Shown here piece by piece: positions 63,117 through 64,000 of a DNA stretch of 64,000 bases. The notes below the pieces were generated by a model that saw nothing but the letters and a program-made list of their open reading frames with translations, was not told where the DNA came from and ran no database searches. The position numbers and the translations under genes are program-made. Source of the DNA: Bacillota bacterium (lineage in GTDB: Bacteria; Bacillota; Clostridia; Lachnospirales; Lachnospiraceae); assembly GCA_023415635.1 (NCBI GenBank), contig JAEZJV010000003.1, positions 1 through 64,000 on the forward strand. The letters are read 5' to 3'. Position 1 is the stretch's first letter; the number at the start of each line of letters is the position of its first letter.

Positions 63117-64000
63117 ATGAATCTGAGCAGAGATTTTGCCAGACTGTCCCTGGAGTTACATTTATTCTTTTTAAGAATTATGAAAGAGCATTCATTTTTC
63201 CTTGAGTTAGGCTTTACACCGAGAGATTCGAATTTTACGGAACGCGCGGATGGCTTTCGTAAGGAATTTGATAAGCTATTATGGGATGTGGTCGCAATCT
63301 CCGGTGGCACGGTTGGTAGAGATGTGCTACAGTCCGGAGAGGTGGTAACACAATATACGATGAGTGCGGAAAAGGCTTCCGAATTTTATACGGGTGTTGA
63401 TATACCCATTGATATTACTAAAGCAGAAATGGATTTGATTGGGAGCAGGAATTACCCTGTTAACAGAAGGCTTGATGAAGCTGTTTTTGAGATAAACAGA
63501 AGGGCGATTGAGCTGGTATCGTCTCTGATACGATTTAAGGAGACCATACTATCCGAGGTGCTTGCCTGTAAGATGTTTACGATGAACTATCCCTTGCTGA
63601 TTGATCATATCCTGCGAGAGGCAAGGTTGTATCGGGATACAATCGAGCGCATTCAGAGAGGAGCAGAGTATAATATCGAAAAGGAGGCGCTGGAGCAGGA
63701 GTTCTTCTGGAATCGGATCATGGCTGAGCATTCGAAGTTCATCCGAGGGTTACTTGATCCGCAGGAAGAGGAACTATTCAACATGGCCGATCATTTTGGA
63801 GATGAGTTTGATGAATTGACGAAGGAAGCAAGGGCAGCGATGGATAATACAGTAACTGCAGCAAAGGTTACTGCCGATAGTCTTGTGGCGACGAGAGCAA
63901 TCCGTGAGTTCAAAGAGCAAGGTACACAGGGGCTGATTAATTGTAAGATTAAATCGATTATTATTCCGTTGCTTGGAGATCATACTCTGCGTGAAGCCAA
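63117..64000 (+). CDS. Tandem DUF2935-like helical protein (runs off the window)
   Basis: The frame from ATG 63117 is open to the window end (294 codons and counting). It follows a TCAGGAGGG site. It reads LFFLRIMKEHSFFLELGF near the start and FFWNRIMAEHSKFIRGLL about 180 residues later, so the protein contains two related helical units. Glu24-His25 and Glu204-His205 stand at equivalent places. This is the pattern of DUF2935, which I recall as a ferritin-like four-helix fold with Glu/His metal ligands in Bacillus proteins. The C-terminus is missing. It lies 58 bp after the coiled-coil gene. Confidence 0.7.
   Translation, partial: MNLSRDFARLSLELHLFFLRIMKEHSFFLELGFTPRDSNFTERADGFRKEFDKLLWDVVAISGGTVGRDVLQSGEVVTQYTMSAEKASEFYTGVDIPIDITKAEMDLIGSRNYPVNRRLDEAVFEINRRAIELVSSLIRFKETILSEVLACKMFTMNYPLLIDHILREARLYRDTIERIQRGAEYNIEKEALEQEFFWNRIMAEHSKFIRGLLDPQEEELFNMADHFGDEFDELTKEARAAMDNTVTAAKVTADSLVATRAIREFKEQGTQGLINCKIKSIIIPLLGDHTLREA

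Noticed and set aside
1..64000. CRISPR arrays, tRNA or rRNA genes, prophage genes
   Set aside because: No regularly spaced repeats, tRNA-like cloverleaf with CCA-proximal TTCGA arm, or phage structural genes were noticed on reading. A tRNA scan was not possible.

Overview
The window reads as chromosomal DNA of a spore-forming, low-to-mid GC Gram-positive anaerobe, most likely a Lachnospiraceae (Clostridium cluster XIVa) plant-fibre degrader. Pointers are an AddAB (not RecBCD) recombination nuclease, an alpha/beta SASP spore protein, a LytTR two-component system, LCP and CDP-glycerol transferase wall enzymes, xylan/beta-glucan catabolic genes, strong AGGAGG-type ribosome sites, and a terminal block of proteins I recognise as the Lachnospiraceae families DUF5717/DUF5716. 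No database search was possible; names rest on motifs and recall.

Layout. 1-210: 3' part of a 6S RNA with its terminator. 364-3779: NAD synthetase (nadE), a DegV lipid-binding protein and a small membrane-anchored FMN-binding-like protein. 3982-11745: addB-addA, a SASP gene and the coupled stump of a HAD phosphatase. 11782-20635: pentose/oligosaccharide block (ROK repressor divergent from xylulokinase, methyltransferase, Hsp33, GH8 exo-oligoxylanase, GH94 phosphorylase). 20845-24682: sensor kinase/LytTR regulator pair, a small Cys protein, LCP ligase. 24709-29479: anion-transporter-like permease, acyltransferase-3, bifunctional GT2/CDP-glycerol transferase. 29719-34776: purC, purF, a CE2-like esterase, purB (purA follows at 43345). 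34852-36450: a decayed stretch with two gene stumps and a CPBP-like membrane gene. 36468-38897: TetR-controlled ABC-2 exporter with two clear operators. 39109-43225: PNPOx-like protein, small GADGPTS-like membrane protein, Fe-S aldo/keto reductase, LysR, dUTPase, zinc-dependent PLC-like protein. 43345-49483: purA, an Uup-type ABC-F, and a CdaR-like regulator with glycerate kinase. 49549-54411: IS3-family remnant, then a MarR-regulated heterodimeric ABC exporter with a perfect palindromic operator. 54754-55851: CobD/HisC-like aminotransferase flanked by near-identical direct repeats.

56109-64000 (runs off the end): five tightly packed plus-strand genes of no established function. They are a giant two-beta-domain plus helical-repeat protein (DUF5717-like), a degenerate Hsp70/actin-fold protein (DUF5716-like), a TPR-like protein, a coiled-coil protein with two membrane helices and a tandem DUF2935-like protein. 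This is the best candidate here for an undescribed system: possibly an Hsp70-like, membrane-tethered assembly. No CRISPR arrays, rRNAs, tRNAs, prophage or intact IS elements were seen.
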